From Gracilibacillus salitolerans (GTDB lineage: Bacteria; Bacillota; Bacilli; Bacillales; Amphibacillaceae): 64,000 nucleotides of DNA. The number at the start of each line of letters is the position of its first letter. Within the stretch, counting starts at the first letter, position 1. The translations under genes were made by a program, and so were the position numbers. The notes beneath the pieces are model-generated. The model was not told the DNA's origin, made no database searches, and was given only the letters and a program-made list of their open reading frames with translations. Below, piece after piece: positions 18,359 through 26,790 of this stretch. The stretch is taken from NCBI RefSeq assembly GCF_009650095.1, contig NZ_CP045915.1, forward strand, positions 868,001-932,000. Direction: 5' to 3'.

Positions 18359-19510
18359 TCATTCTTCCATTTCATATTTTCCACGATCTTCTCCAAAATA
18401 CTTGTTATATCGTTTCTTGAATTTATAAAATAAATAACCTCCAATTACCTTCACAATTGCATAGCCTGGGATACCAAGAATGATCCCGAGTATACCGAAT
18501 AAATTTCCTGCAATGAGTAAAACAAGAATAATCGTTAATGGGTGAACCTTCATGGTTCTTCCCATAACGTTAGGTGATACGAAATTACCTTCTAAAAATT
18601 GTACCGCAATCCATACAATAGCTAGCTTTAATAACATAAATGGTGAACTGACAATAGCAATAATAATAGCTGGAATAATGGCGATGGTTGGACCTAAATA
18701 GGGAACAACACTTGTAACAGCTGCAACAATTGCTAACGTAAATGCATAATCAAGTCCAATGATGAGATAACCAATAAATAACAAGATACCAATAACGGAA
18801 GCAACGATGATTTGACCTTGTATATAGGAACCTACTTGGGTATCCATGTTAGACAAGATTTGCTTGATATCATCACGAAAACGTGGCGGAAATACTTTTA
18901 CGGTAAATTGTTTAAACTTTTTTCCATCCTTTAATAGGAAAAATAAAATGAATGGAAAGGTAATGATAGATACAACTGTATTTGTAATGGTACTTGCAAT
19001 ATTTTGTACCCCTTGAAACCCAGTAGTTATATAATTTCCGATTATTTCTGGAAGTTCTCCCAATCTTTCCATCAGCCAGTTATAGCCTTCATCATAATAT
19101 GGTCCTAAGAAAGAGTTTTGAATCCATGTCGTCATGCTATTTCCAAGTTGACTTAAATAGCTTGGAAATTTCTCTACTAAATCTTTCACCTGTGCTTCAA
19201 TAGCTGGTGCGGTTAACAAAATAATTCCTGTTAAGGCTCCACTAATACCAAGAATCAGTATAATAATGCCCCATATTCTTTTGATGCGCAGTCTTTCTAA
19301 AATATCTACCACCGGATTCAATAAATAGTATGCAATAAAGGCTAAGATCACAGGTGGGGCCAGAGTAGAAAAAATAACTTTCAATGGATGAAAGATAAAA
19401 GAAACCTTTGTATAAATGAATATGGTAATTCCGATTAAGATGAAGAAAGCTAATATATAAAAGATATTTTTACCGCCAATAAACTTGAAGAATCGGTTGG
19501 ATGATTCCAT
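18359..19510 (-). CDS. AI-2E family transporter (YueF-like)
   Basis: A 383-residue membrane protein with about eight helices, two near the N-terminus, a long extracytoplasmic stretch (about residues 105-165), and the C-terminal signature VPYLGPTIAIIPAIIIA followed by EGNFVSPNVMGRTMKVHPLTIIL. This is the PF01594 family, first linked to autoinducer-2 export but with members that move other solutes, such as Na+. GGAGA lies before the minus-strand ATG. It is monocistronic, and the 286-base region to the next gene is very AT-rich without clear motifs. Confidence 0.88.
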   Translation of the reverse strand: MESSNRFFKFIGGKNIFYILAFFILIGITIFIYTKVSFIFHPLKVIFSTLAPPVILAFIAYYLLNPVVDILERLRIKRIWGIIILILGISGALTGIILLTAPAIEAQVKDLVEKFPSYLSQLGNSMTTWIQNSFLGPYYDEGYNWLMERLGELPEIIGNYITTGFQGVQNIASTITNTVVSIITFPFILFFLLKDGKKFKQFTVKVFPPRFRDDIKQILSNMDTQVGSYIQGQIIVASVIGILLFIGYLIIGLDYAFTLAIVAAVTSVVPYLGPTIAIIPAIIIAIVSSPFMLLKLAIVWIAVQFLEGNFVSPNVMGRTMKVHPLTIILVLLIAGNLFGILGIILGIPGYAIVKVIGGYLFYKFKKRYNKYFGEDRGKYEMEE

Positions 19511-19796
19511 TATTCTGCATCTCCTTTTTATAATTTTACATTGTATGTATTACGTAACCTCATTGCATAATAGTATTTATAGTAATAATTATATACCAAA
19601 TAGTATCATCTTATAGTTATATTGCCAAAATCTAGTTTAAAAAAGTATATAAAACTACCAAACTAATAGTAATAATATGGTATTATTTAGAAAAAGATAT
19701 TAAGCATCATATCTAAACTGACACCATAGCAAAGCACCGCGATTTAGTAAAAAGCATTGTTTTGTCTTGGAGGTACAGTAGTTGTGGGAGGGATAG

Positions 19797-20372
19797 TTGT
19801 TGGTAACAGTGGTATATATGGTCCGACATGCAGAGTCTCCGTTTAAGCTTGGTGAAGAGAGAGTTCGGGGGTTATCTGAAGATGGCGAAATAGCTACCAA
19901 GAAAGTAACTGAATTGTTAATGGACAAGGATATTGCTGCAATTGTTTCAAGTCCATATAAAAGAGCAGTTCAGACTGTTCAGGGACTTGCACTTCTTAAA
20001 GGATTAACCATTAAAGAGTATGAAGAATTAAAGGAAAGACCGATAAAGGGACTGGAATATAGACTTCCTGAACAAGAACTATTAAAAGCAATAGAGCAAT
20101 CTTTTGAAAATAAAGAATATTGCTTAGAAGGTGGAGAAACTACCACACAAGCTCAAAAACGAGCAATTCCAGTTATCAAGCAGGTTTTAAGAGAATACAA
20201 TGGAAAGAAAATAGTGATTGGGACACATGGGAACATTATGACAATTATCATGAACTATTTTGATGAGTGTTATGGGTATAACTTTTGGAGAAGTACATCC
20301 AAACCTGATATCTATCAATTAACTTTTGATGATAATAATAGTTTGATAGAAGTTGAAAGGTTATGGACTTAA
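19797..20372 (+). CDS. Histidine phosphatase family protein
   Basis: 191 residues with the phosphoglycerate-mutase-like RHAE motif near the start (VYMVRHAES), a conserved second arginine in SSPYKRAVQT, an acidic GGETTTQAQKR and the second histidine in VIGTHGNIM. A broad-specificity phosphatase is likely; the substrate is unknown. The first codon is TTG at 19797 after GGGAGGG. The next gene, a HAD phosphatase, begins 54 bases later on the same strand. Confidence 0.85.
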   Translation: MLVTVVYMVRHAESPFKLGEERVRGLSEDGEIATKKVTELLMDKDIAAIVSSPYKRAVQTVQGLALLKGLTIKEYEELKERPIKGLEYRLPEQELLKAIEQSFENKEYCLEGGETTTQAQKRAIPVIKQVLREYNGKKIVIGTHGNIMTIIMNYFDECYGYNFWRSTSKPDIYQLTFDDNNSLIEVERLWT

Positions 20373-20426
20373 TTAATATTTAGTTATTATGCTATCAACT
20401 TTAATCTTTAAGAGAAGGGTGATGGG

Positions 20427-21200
20427 TTGAAATACAAATTAGTTGCTTTAGATGTAGATGGTACATTATTAAACGGAAATGGAGTATTAACTCAAAAGAC
20501 AATTAATGCAGTGAATAAAGCATATCATTCGGGGGTTGAAGTAGTCATTTCTACTGGAAGAAGTCTGCAGCAAACACGTCCTATTTTAGATGAACTAGAG
20601 ATAGAAGGAATACTTGTTTCTCACAATGGAGCTACTACTATTAAAACAGACAGTAAAGATATAATTTATGAATTCTCATATGATATTCAAGAGGTCGCGG
20701 AGATTATTAAGTATTGTAGAGTACATGGCATTCAATTTTCAGTTTGTACAGCATTTGATTTTTATGTTGAACAAATTAATGAATATCAAATCGAGCTTTT
20801 TGAAAAGTTCAACTTAAATCCTATTATCCATAAGGATTTATTGACTTTAACAGATAAAGTGATGAAATTCACAGTGGATGACCAAGAAAGGGTGGATGGG
20901 TGGAGAGATATAAAATTAAAACAATTGCGTAAAACAAGTGATGGATTTTTCCAAGACATTATTCATCCAAATGCTCATAAGGCAAGTGCTTTAGAACAAG
21001 TGTTATATAAATTGAAAATTGATAGATCAGAGATAATAGCAATCGGGGATTTTTATAATGATTTAGAAATGTTGGAATTTGCTGGGCTAGGTATTGCAAT
21101 GGGGAATGCTCCTGAAGACCTCAAAGAAAAGGCAGACGTAGTAACTACATCCAATAATGAAGATGGCGTTTTTCATGCGTTAGAAGAATACTTATTCTAA
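20427..21200 (+). CDS. Cof-type HAD-IIB family phosphatase
   Basis: 257 residues. HAD motif I LDVDGTLLN (D9, D11), motif II VISTGRS, the Lys before motif III in ASALEQVL, and motif IV IGDFYNDLEML are all intact, with a C2B cap in the middle. Such proteins dephosphorylate sugar phosphates or pyridoxal phosphate in the cytosol. TTG 20427 follows GAAGGGTGATGGG. Its stop overlaps the next possible ATG (TAATG), suggesting coupling. Confidence 0.88.
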   Translation: MKYKLVALDVDGTLLNGNGVLTQKTINAVNKAYHSGVEVVISTGRSLQQTRPILDELEIEGILVSHNGATTIKTDSKDIIYEFSYDIQEVAEIIKYCRVHGIQFSVCTAFDFYVEQINEYQIELFEKFNLNPIIHKDLLTLTDKVMKFTVDDQERVDGWRDIKLKQLRKTSDGFFQDIIHPNAHKASALEQVLYKLKIDRSEIIAIGDFYNDLEMLEFAGLGIAMGNAPEDLKEKADVVTTSNNEDGVFHALEEYLF

Positions 21201-22117
21201 TGGCTATTGCTTTTTTTATAAAAGCTAACATAAAACCAATTGGCTTTCTAGCTGAATTGAAAAGGAGTGTTATAGAATGTGTGGGATTTGTAAGTAAATT
21301 TCAAGAAAGAGATTTGCAGTTACCAAAGCACCGTGACAAGTTACTTGAAAATGCATTGAAAGATTTAACAAAAGATAAGAATGTTTTAGCTATTTATCAA
21401 AGTGGTTCATTAGCAAAAGGAAACTATGATGATTATTCTGATATTGACTTGCATATTATCGTAACTCCTGAGACAAAAGCGGAGTTTATTCGTGAAAAGT
21501 TTGAACGTCCTAAAAGATGGGGAGATGTTCTGTATTTTGAAGGTGTTAAAAACAGTCCGGTAATAGTGACACATTATGAATGTTTTGTGAAAATAGACAC
21601 ATTTTATAAGGAACCAAATGAATTACAACCTACTGTCTGGTTGCACGGACTTAAAGCACTTTACGACCCGCATGGTATGGTTACAAAAGTGCTGGAACAA
21701 TCGGCTGCAATCAGATATAGACCTACTATGGATGAGGTTGAAGTATGGAGAGGTAAAGTATTTGCTTTTTATCATGAAACTTATCGTGCTGTAATGCGAC
21801 GTGAAAATTATTATGCTTTAGCTAATTTAGATAGAATTCGGTGGCTTATCGTTTCCGGATGGTATATGGAAATGGAGCAACGAGTAGACGGTCCATACGG
21901 CATTTGGACAAAATTAGAAGGAAAAAGAAGCCATTTAAAAGAGTGGCAATTATCATGGTTAGAAAGTTGGGATTGTAGTCGAAATTCTAATGATATTATG
22001 AAAACAATGGCTAGTATGACACCGGAATTTTTTAGGTTAAACAAACAACTTAGTGAAATGACTGGTCTAGATGAAAGGGAAGACTGGTGTAAGAAAATAA
22101 TTGAATTAGTATTATGA
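21200..22117 (+). CDS. Nucleotidyltransferase-fold protein (aminoglycoside adenylyltransferase-like)
   Basis: Up to 305 residues. The nucleotidyltransferase signature GSLAKGNYDDYSDIDL gives the GS...DxD metal site, followed by a helical C-terminal domain with WLIVSGWYMEMEQR. The layout recalls streptomycin/aminoglycoside 6-adenylyltransferases, but the substrate is unproven. Start is uncertain: ATG 21200 overlaps the upstream stop, while the first 27 residues look unlike the family, and GTG 21281 has AAGGAG some 13 bases upstream. An ATG at 21277, better spaced, is out of frame and stops at once. Confidence 0.75.
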   Translation: MAIAFFIKANIKPIGFLAELKRSVIECVGFVSKFQERDLQLPKHRDKLLENALKDLTKDKNVLAIYQSGSLAKGNYDDYSDIDLHIIVTPETKAEFIREKFERPKRWGDVLYFEGVKNSPVIVTHYECFVKIDTFYKEPNELQPTVWLHGLKALYDPHGMVTKVLEQSAAIRYRPTMDEVEVWRGKVFAFYHETYRAVMRRENYYALANLDRIRWLIVSGWYMEMEQRVDGPYGIWTKLEGKRSHLKEWQLSWLESWDCSRNSNDIMKTMASMTPEFFRLNKQLSEMTGLDEREDWCKKIIELVL

Positions 22118-22123
22118 CTATGG

Positions 22124-22147
22124 TGCGATACTTCTCTAGGTATCGCA
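22124..22147 (+). terminator. Probable terminator after the nucleotidyltransferase gene
   Basis: TGCGATAC (22124-22131) pairs with GTATCGCA (22140-22147), followed by TCTCTTAATT. The T-run is weak. Confidence 0.5.
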
Positions 22148-22304
22148 TCTCTTAATTAATATGAAGAAACAGTCCCTAACAGAAGCTCTCAAAAATGACG
22201 AACTTGCATATATTTCGTATATTTATTTAAAGGAATAATTTAGCACTATTACGACAACTGATTAAGCTGGATTAATTTATAGTCTGAAAGAAAGGGGATC
22301 ACCA

Positions 22305-22551
22305 TTGGATTCAAGAATAAAAACATTAATAGACCTTACAAAAACTAAATTGGGCCACATTCCATGGTACGAGTTTTTACCTAAGTGCACTTAAAGGTGT
22401 AAACTTTAAAAATGCTGTATTTAGAAATGTACCTTTTAAATATGCTTACTATTGTCATAAAGCAAATTTCGACGGAGCAACAATGGATAAAGTAACCTAT
22501 GCTGTATTGAAAAGAAATAAAGCAGATTTAACAAATGTTACAGTAATTTAA
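22305..22551 (+). pseudogene. Fused gene remnants: 5' end of an unknown gene and 3' end of a pentapeptide-repeat-like gene
   Basis: A TTG at 22305 with GAAAGGGGAT upstream reads DSRIKTLIDLTKTKLG and stops at 22392-22394 after 29 residues. An overlapping frame, open from 22381 to 22551, reads LKGVNFKNAVFRNV ... NFDGATMDKVTYAVLKRNKADLTNVTVI, with the A(D/N)LxN-like periodicity of the C-terminal coil of pentapeptide-repeat proteins, but has no start. The first piece has a normal start and ribosome site, the second a normal end followed by a terminator. An internal deletion joining two genes explains this best. The 22152-22300 stretch shows nothing else. Confidence 0.55.
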
Positions 22552-22560
22552 AACATATGA

Positions 22561-22585
22561 GAGCCTATATAGGCTCTTTATTTTT
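22561..22585 (+). terminator. Rho-independent terminator
   Basis: GAGCCTA (22561-22567) and TAGGCTC (22570-22576) form a self-complementary stem followed by TTTATTTTT. In practice two apex base pairs would open to form the loop. Confidence 0.75.
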
Positions 22586-22665
22586 GGAAAAGTTTGCAAA
22601 TAAGACTAGAATTAAGTTTCACATTCTGATAAAATATTTTCAATTTACCAATTGGGGGGACTGAC

Positions 22666-23208
22666 ATGTTTGTATATAAAATGGATGAGGATTTGTCTTT
22701 GAAACTTATTGACTTAAGAGACGCAGACAGCGTTTTTGAATTAACCGAGAATTCAAGAGACTATTTACGGGAATGGCTTCCTTGGGTGGATAGTACTGTT
22801 AAAGTGGAAGATACCAAAGCATTTATTCAATCATGTGTTAAAGGTTTTGCTGACAATAAGAGTCTTACCACAGTCATTTTATATCAAGCTGAGATTGTCG
22901 GAGTTGCTGGTTTTAACAGTATTGATTGGTCTAACAAGATCGCATCTATCGGCTATTGGCTAGGGGATAAGTATCAGGGGAACGGAATAATGACAAGAGT
23001 AGCTAAAGCATTAACTGACTATGCTTTTACGGAATTAAAATTAAATAAAGTGGAAATTAGAGCTGCAGTCGATAATCTAAAAAGCAGAAATGTCCCTGAA
23101 AGATTAGGGTTTGTAGAGGAAGGTACTATTAGAAGTGGTGAATGGATATATGATCATTTTGTTGACCATGTTGTTTATGGGATTTTGGCTGACGAATGGG
23201 TTAAATAG
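22666..23208 (+). CDS. GNAT N-acetyltransferase (RimL/YdaF-like)
   Basis: 180 residues matching B. subtilis YdaF-type ribosomal-protein serine acetyltransferase homologues: LIDLRDADSVFELTENSRDYLREWLPWVD at the N-terminus, IASIGYWLGDKYQGNGIMT (acetyl-CoA pyrophosphate loop QGNGIMT) and a C-terminal RNVPERLGFVEEGTIR. Usual members have N-x-x-S-x-x-(V/L)-x-E-(K/R)-LGF here. GGGGGG-rich ribosome site precedes the ATG. Monocistronic, directly upstream of the S-box region. Confidence 0.87.
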   Translation: MFVYKMDEDLSLKLIDLRDADSVFELTENSRDYLREWLPWVDSTVKVEDTKAFIQSCVKGFADNKSLTTVILYQAEIVGVAGFNSIDWSNKIASIGYWLGDKYQGNGIMTRVAKALTDYAFTELKLNKVEIRAAVDNLKSRNVPERLGFVEEGTIRSGEWIYDHFVDHVVYGILADEWVK

Positions 23209-23233
23209 TTAATACAAAAAATGTCGAAATATA

Positions 23234-23263
23234 TTGACAATTTCAATAAAAGCATGCTAAAGT
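23234..23263 (+). promoter_or_regulatory. Promoter of the S-box transcript
   Basis: TTGACA (23234-23239), 18-base spacer, TAAAGT (23258-23263). Transcription would start near 23270, about 45 bases before the first aptamer. A second AT-rich -10-like TATAAT at 23505-23510 lies between the aptamers, with only a weak -35 (GTGAAA at 23482), so an internal promoter is possible but unproven. Confidence 0.55.
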
Positions 23264-23312
23264 GTAGTGTATTCCTTGGAATTTAAAAATTGAAAATAAA
23301 TATCAATCTTGT

Positions 23313-23424
23313 CTTATCAAGAGAGGTGGAGGGACTGGCCCGAAGAAACCTCGGCAACCATTAAGTTTTTACTTAATATAGGTGCCAATTCCAATCTAAG
23401 TGGAACTCACTTAGCGGAGATAAG
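23313..23424 (+). ncRNA. SAM-I (S-box) riboswitch aptamer 1
   Basis: The strand holds the S-box core: P1 CTTATC (23313-23318) with GATAAG (23419-23424), then AAGAGAGGTGGAGGGACTGG, a GAAACC...GGCAACC region, P3 arms around 23360-23385, GGTGCCAATTCC and P4 CTAAGTG/CACTTAG. The J1/2-P2 segment differs slightly from consensus (GAAGAAACCTCGGC instead of GATGAAACCCGGC). SAM binding is expected to stabilise P1 and allow the terminator at 23448. GAGATA-AGAGA (23417-23427) can instead pair with TCTCTATCTC (23450-23459), a clear antiterminator. Confidence 0.93.
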
Positions 23425-23447
23425 AGATTCATAGTCTTTCGAATGTT

Positions 23448-23477
23448 TCTCTCTATCTCTATTGTAGAGAGATTTTT
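23448..23477 (+). terminator. Terminator of riboswitch 1
   Basis: TCTCTCTA (23448-23455) pairs with TAGAGAGA (23465-23472), followed by TTTTTATTT. Its 5' arm overlaps the antiterminator partner of the P1 3' strand. Confidence 0.88.
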
Positions 23478-23519
23478 ATTTGTGAAAATATTCAGAATAT
23501 TAAATATAATATATCGATC

Positions 23520-23620
23520 CTTATCAAGAGAGGTGGAGGGACTGGCCCAATGAAACCCGGCAACCATTAAGCAATGGCTTAAAAGGTGCTAAATCCACAG
23601 GAGTAATCCTGAAAGATAAG
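23520..23620 (+). ncRNA. SAM-I (S-box) riboswitch aptamer 2
   Basis: A second complete S-box, nearer to consensus: P1 CTTATC (23520-23525) with GATAAG (23615-23620), the AAGAGAGGTGGAGGGACTGG block, CCCAATGAAACCCGGCAACC, a P3 of ATTAAGC/GGCTTAA type, GGTGCTAAATCC and P4 CAGGA/TCCTG. GATAAGAAGAG (23615-23625) pairs with CTCTTTTTATC (23636-23646) with one G-U as the antiterminator. It lies 95 bases after aptamer 1, in the same orientation, directly before the thiolase operon. Confidence 0.96.
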
Positions 23621-23631
23621 AAGAGTTGTAG

Positions 23632-23660
23632 AGTCCTCTTTTTATCGAAGAGGGCTTTTT
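23632..23660 (+). terminator. Terminator of riboswitch 2
   Basis: AGTCCTCTT (23632-23640) pairs with AAGAGGGCT (23648-23656), one G-U, followed by TTTTT. It precedes the GAAGGAG ribosome site of the thiolase gene. Confidence 0.9.
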
Positions 23661-23695
23661 AATTTTTATGAAACATGGAGAAGGAGTTATAACTT

Positions 23696-24862
23696 ATGTC
23701 AATTGTAATTTTAGACGGGATCCGAACACCTTTTGGAAAATGGAAGGGTGCACTTTCAGGATTAGATGCTGTAACTTTGGCAAGCAAGCCATTGAAGTAT
23801 TTGATCAATAAGTATGCAAAGATCCCACATATAGATGGAGTATTGTTAGCGCAAGTTATTCAGGCTGGCCAGGGGCAAAATCCTGCAAGGCAAGTTGCTC
23901 ATCAGGCGGGGCTGGATACCAGCACACCAGCGATTACACTAAATAATGTATGTCTCGGGGGAGTAGCTTCGGTTATTGATGCAGTCCGCCGCATTAAATT
24001 AGAAGAAGGGTCTGCTTATATTGTTGGTGGCTTTGACTCCATGTCCAACGCACCACATGTAATCCCGACGCGCTCGATAAAAGGTATCGGACACCAAAAG
24101 CTAACCGATACGTTACTACATGATGGGTTATGGTGCTCCTTAAGTGATCAATCCATGGGTGCCTTAACTGAACAATATAATCATGCCTATCAGATTGGTC
24201 GTGAGGAGCAGGATCAATTTGCAGCTCTATCTCAACAAAGAGCGGCAGCAGCGTACGAACAAGGTCTGTTACAGCAGGAAATCCTTCCAATTAATGGAGA
24301 GCTAGCAGACGATGAAGGGATTCGGCCTCAAACAACAGTAGAAAAATTGGCGAACCTAAAACCAGCATTTATTAAAGAAGGAACGATTACAGCAGGGAAT
24401 GCTTCTCAAATGACAGACGGGGCAAGCCTTGGCGTTGTCACAACATTAGAGCAAGCAGAGCAATTGGGAACAGAACCACTTGCACATATTATCGACTGGG
24501 CAGAAACTGCTGGACCGGACACAAGCTTACAGACAAAACCAGCAGATGCCATTCAAAAAATATTGGATAAACAGCAACTGAAAGTAGATGATATTGATTT
24601 ATTCGAAATAAATGAAGCATTTGCTAGTGTCGTGATCGCAAGCTGTCAGGCACTGGATATTGATTATGAGAAAGTAAATATAAACGGAGGAGCTATCGCG
24701 ATAGGGCATCCGCTCGGAGGTACAGGTTTCCGTTTAGTATTAACCTTGGCGCATGCTTTGAAACGACGTGGCGGAGGTAAAGGAATTGCTTCCCTATGTG
24801 GCGGTGGTGGTCAAGGAATTGCCATTCTTATTGAGGTACCAGAGGAAGGAGGAAAACGATGA
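23696..24862 (+). CDS. Acetyl-CoA acyltransferase (thiolase)
   Basis: A 388-residue full thiolase with both catalytic cysteines and the histidine: nucleophile C86 in NNVCLGG, H338 in GAIAIGHPLGGTG, C368 in SLCGGGGQG, plus the NEAF motif. It performs thiolytic cleavage of 3-ketoacyl-CoA or the reverse Claisen condensation in the cytosol. First gene after the tandem S-boxes; the ATG follows GAAGGAG. It overlaps the next gene by four bases. Chain-length preference cannot be read; the neighbouring acetoacetyl-CoA-synthetase-type ligase hints at short 3-keto acids. Confidence 0.92.
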   Translation: MSIVILDGIRTPFGKWKGALSGLDAVTLASKPLKYLINKYAKIPHIDGVLLAQVIQAGQGQNPARQVAHQAGLDTSTPAITLNNVCLGGVASVIDAVRRIKLEEGSAYIVGGFDSMSNAPHVIPTRSIKGIGHQKLTDTLLHDGLWCSLSDQSMGALTEQYNHAYQIGREEQDQFAALSQQRAAAAYEQGLLQQEILPINGELADDEGIRPQTTVEKLANLKPAFIKEGTITAGNASQMTDGASLGVVTTLEQAEQLGTEPLAHIIDWAETAGPDTSLQTKPADAIQKILDKQQLKVDDIDLFEINEAFASVVIASCQALDIDYEKVNINGGAIAIGHPLGGTGFRLVLTLAHALKRRGGGKGIASLCGGGGQGIAILIEVPEEGGKR

Positions 24863-26790
24863 ATACTCAACCATTAGAGAAAAAAAGTCATATATTATGG
24901 GAACCAACGGACAAAGATATCGAACGATCCCATCTTAAAGCTTTTGCAAAAACAGTGAATCAACCCCTTTTTCCTTATGAAAGATTACATCGTTGGTCAA
25001 TTACTAATATAGGAGATTTCTGGTCAGGAGTTTGGGACTATGCTGATATCATCGGAGAAAAAGGAGAAACAATCTATGTTCCTGCAGACTCCATGGCTGA
25101 TGCTGTCTTTTTCCCTGATGCTAAATTAAACTTTGCGGAGAATCTCTTAAAAGGTAAAGATGCTCAAGTTGCTGCCTATCAAGCGGATGAAACAGGTGTC
25201 ACGGCTCAGATTACCTTTCAAGAATTGCGGAAACAAGTAGCAAAAGCACAGTACGGCTTACAACAGCTTGGGGTAAAAAAGGGGGATCGTGTAGCAGGTA
25301 TTACTACCAATAATATTGAAGGGTTGGTCGCTTTACTTGCTGCAACATCACTTGGTGCGGTGTGGACTTCTTGTTCACCGGACTTCGGTGCTAAAGGAAT
25401 CATTGATCGGATTGGTCAAGTACAGCCGAAAATACTGATTGCCAATCTTAAGTACCAGTATAAGCAGAAACCTTTTGATATTTCGGACAAAGTACATGAA
25501 ACGGTCGGGCAGATTGGAAGTATTCAGCACGTTATTACGATTGCGGGAGAACTGCCGGATGCAATCACATGGCATTCTTTCCTAGAAAATGATGTGGAGA
25601 TACCTCAATTTGAAAGAATCGGTTTTCGCGAACCTCTCTATATTCTATATACATCAGGCACGACAGGACTGCCAAAGGCAATTGTTCACTCTGTAGGTGG
25701 CACGTTATTACAACATGTTAAAGAGCACCAATTGCATTGTGATGTCCACGAAGAAGATGTGTTGTTTTGGTATACCAACACAGCATGGATGATGTATCCA
25801 TGGGTTGTATCTGGTTTAGCTAGTAATGCTTCGGTTTTATTATACGACGGTTCTCCAGTGTTACCAGACACACCGATGCATTTATGGAACATCGCTGAAG
25901 AAATCGGGGTTACACATTTTGGTACGAGTCCAAAATACTTAGATTCGTTAATGAAAGCAGAGGTTGTATTGAAAGATCACTATTCATTAGCTTCCTTAAA
26001 AAGTATCCTTTCCTGTGGTGCTCCACTTGTAGCAGAGCAATATGACTGGGTATACGAGACAATAAAAGAAGATCTTTATTTAGCTTCTATTTCAGGTGGT
26101 ACAGAGATAATTGGATGTTTTGTGATGGGTTCACCTGTTCATCCCGTTATCCGTGGTGAGATCAGTTGTAAAGCATTAGGAATGGCGATGGAAGTTTTCG
26201 ATGACCGCGATGCACCTGTCTATGGTCAAAAAGGAGATCTTGTCTGTACACAAGCCTTTCCAAGTATGCCACTAACATTTTATGGTGAGGATGGTGACGA
26301 ACGTTATCGCAATAACTACTTTGCTGAACGACCTGGTATTTGGACACATGGAGATTTTGCCGAACAAACTATTGATCAATCCTTTGTTATCTATGGACGT
26401 GCAGATACTGTCCTTAATCCGGGTGGTGTGAGAATCGGGACAGCAGAGATATATAGTGTTGTAGAACAAATAGAGGAAGTTAAAGATTCGATTGTATTTG
26501 GACTGCCATGTGAGAATGATGAAGAAATTGTTTTATGTGTAGTAACCGACCAGTTATCGAAAGAATTGGCTAAACATATTCGCCAGCAAATAAGGAAAAA
26601 AGCATCACCAAGACATGTACCAAGACGTATTTATCAAGTAAACGATATACCATATACAGTCAATGGTAAGAAAGTCGAAGGTGCTGCAAAAACAGAAGCG
26701 ATTGGTAAAGAAGTCAAAAATAAAGCATCTATCAGTAACCCTGAATGCCTACAAGAATGGACAGATATTAAAGAGAAGGAGTGCTACTAA
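24859..26790 (+). CDS. Acetoacetate-CoA ligase-type acyl-CoA synthetase
   Basis: 643 residues, the length and layout of acetoacetyl-CoA synthetases (ANL superfamily): an N-terminal ACS extension (FAKTVNQPLFPYERLHRWSI), the adenylation P-loop ILYTSGTTGLPKAIVHS (about residues 262-278), SGGTEIIGCFV, a GRADTVLNPGGVRIGTAEIY hinge and the C-terminal catalytic lysine region PYTVNGKKVEG. It activates a carboxylate to its CoA thioester through an AMP intermediate. Substrate acetoacetate is the family default, but the S-box control makes other small acids worth considering. It overlaps both neighbours. Confidence 0.9.
   Translation: MNTQPLEKKSHILWEPTDKDIERSHLKAFAKTVNQPLFPYERLHRWSITNIGDFWSGVWDYADIIGEKGETIYVPADSMADAVFFPDAKLNFAENLLKGKDAQVAAYQADETGVTAQITFQELRKQVAKAQYGLQQLGVKKGDRVAGITTNNIEGLVALLAATSLGAVWTSCSPDFGAKGIIDRIGQVQPKILIANLKYQYKQKPFDISDKVHETVGQIGSIQHVITIAGELPDAITWHSFLENDVEIPQFERIGFREPLYILYTSGTTGLPKAIVHSVGGTLLQHVKEHQLHCDVHEEDVLFWYTNTAWMMYPWVVSGLASNASVLLYDGSPVLPDTPMHLWNIAEEIGVTHFGTSPKYLDSLMKAEVVLKDHYSLASLKSILSCGAPLVAEQYDWVYETIKEDLYLASISGGTEIIGCFVMGSPVHPVIRGEISCKALGMAMEVFDDRDAPVYGQKGDLVCTQAFPSMPLTFYGEDGDERYRNNYFAERPGIWTHGDFAEQTIDQSFVIYGRADTVLNPGGVRIGTAEIYSVVEQIEEVKDSIVFGLPCENDEEIVLCVVTDQLSKELAKHIRQQIRKKASPRHVPRRIYQVNDIPYTVNGKKVEGAAKTEAIGKEVKNKASISNPECLQEWTDIKEKECY

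Noticed and set aside
18359..19510. Definite autoinducer-2 exporter
   Set aside because: The family name is historical and members transport different solutes; nothing here shows AI-2 export.
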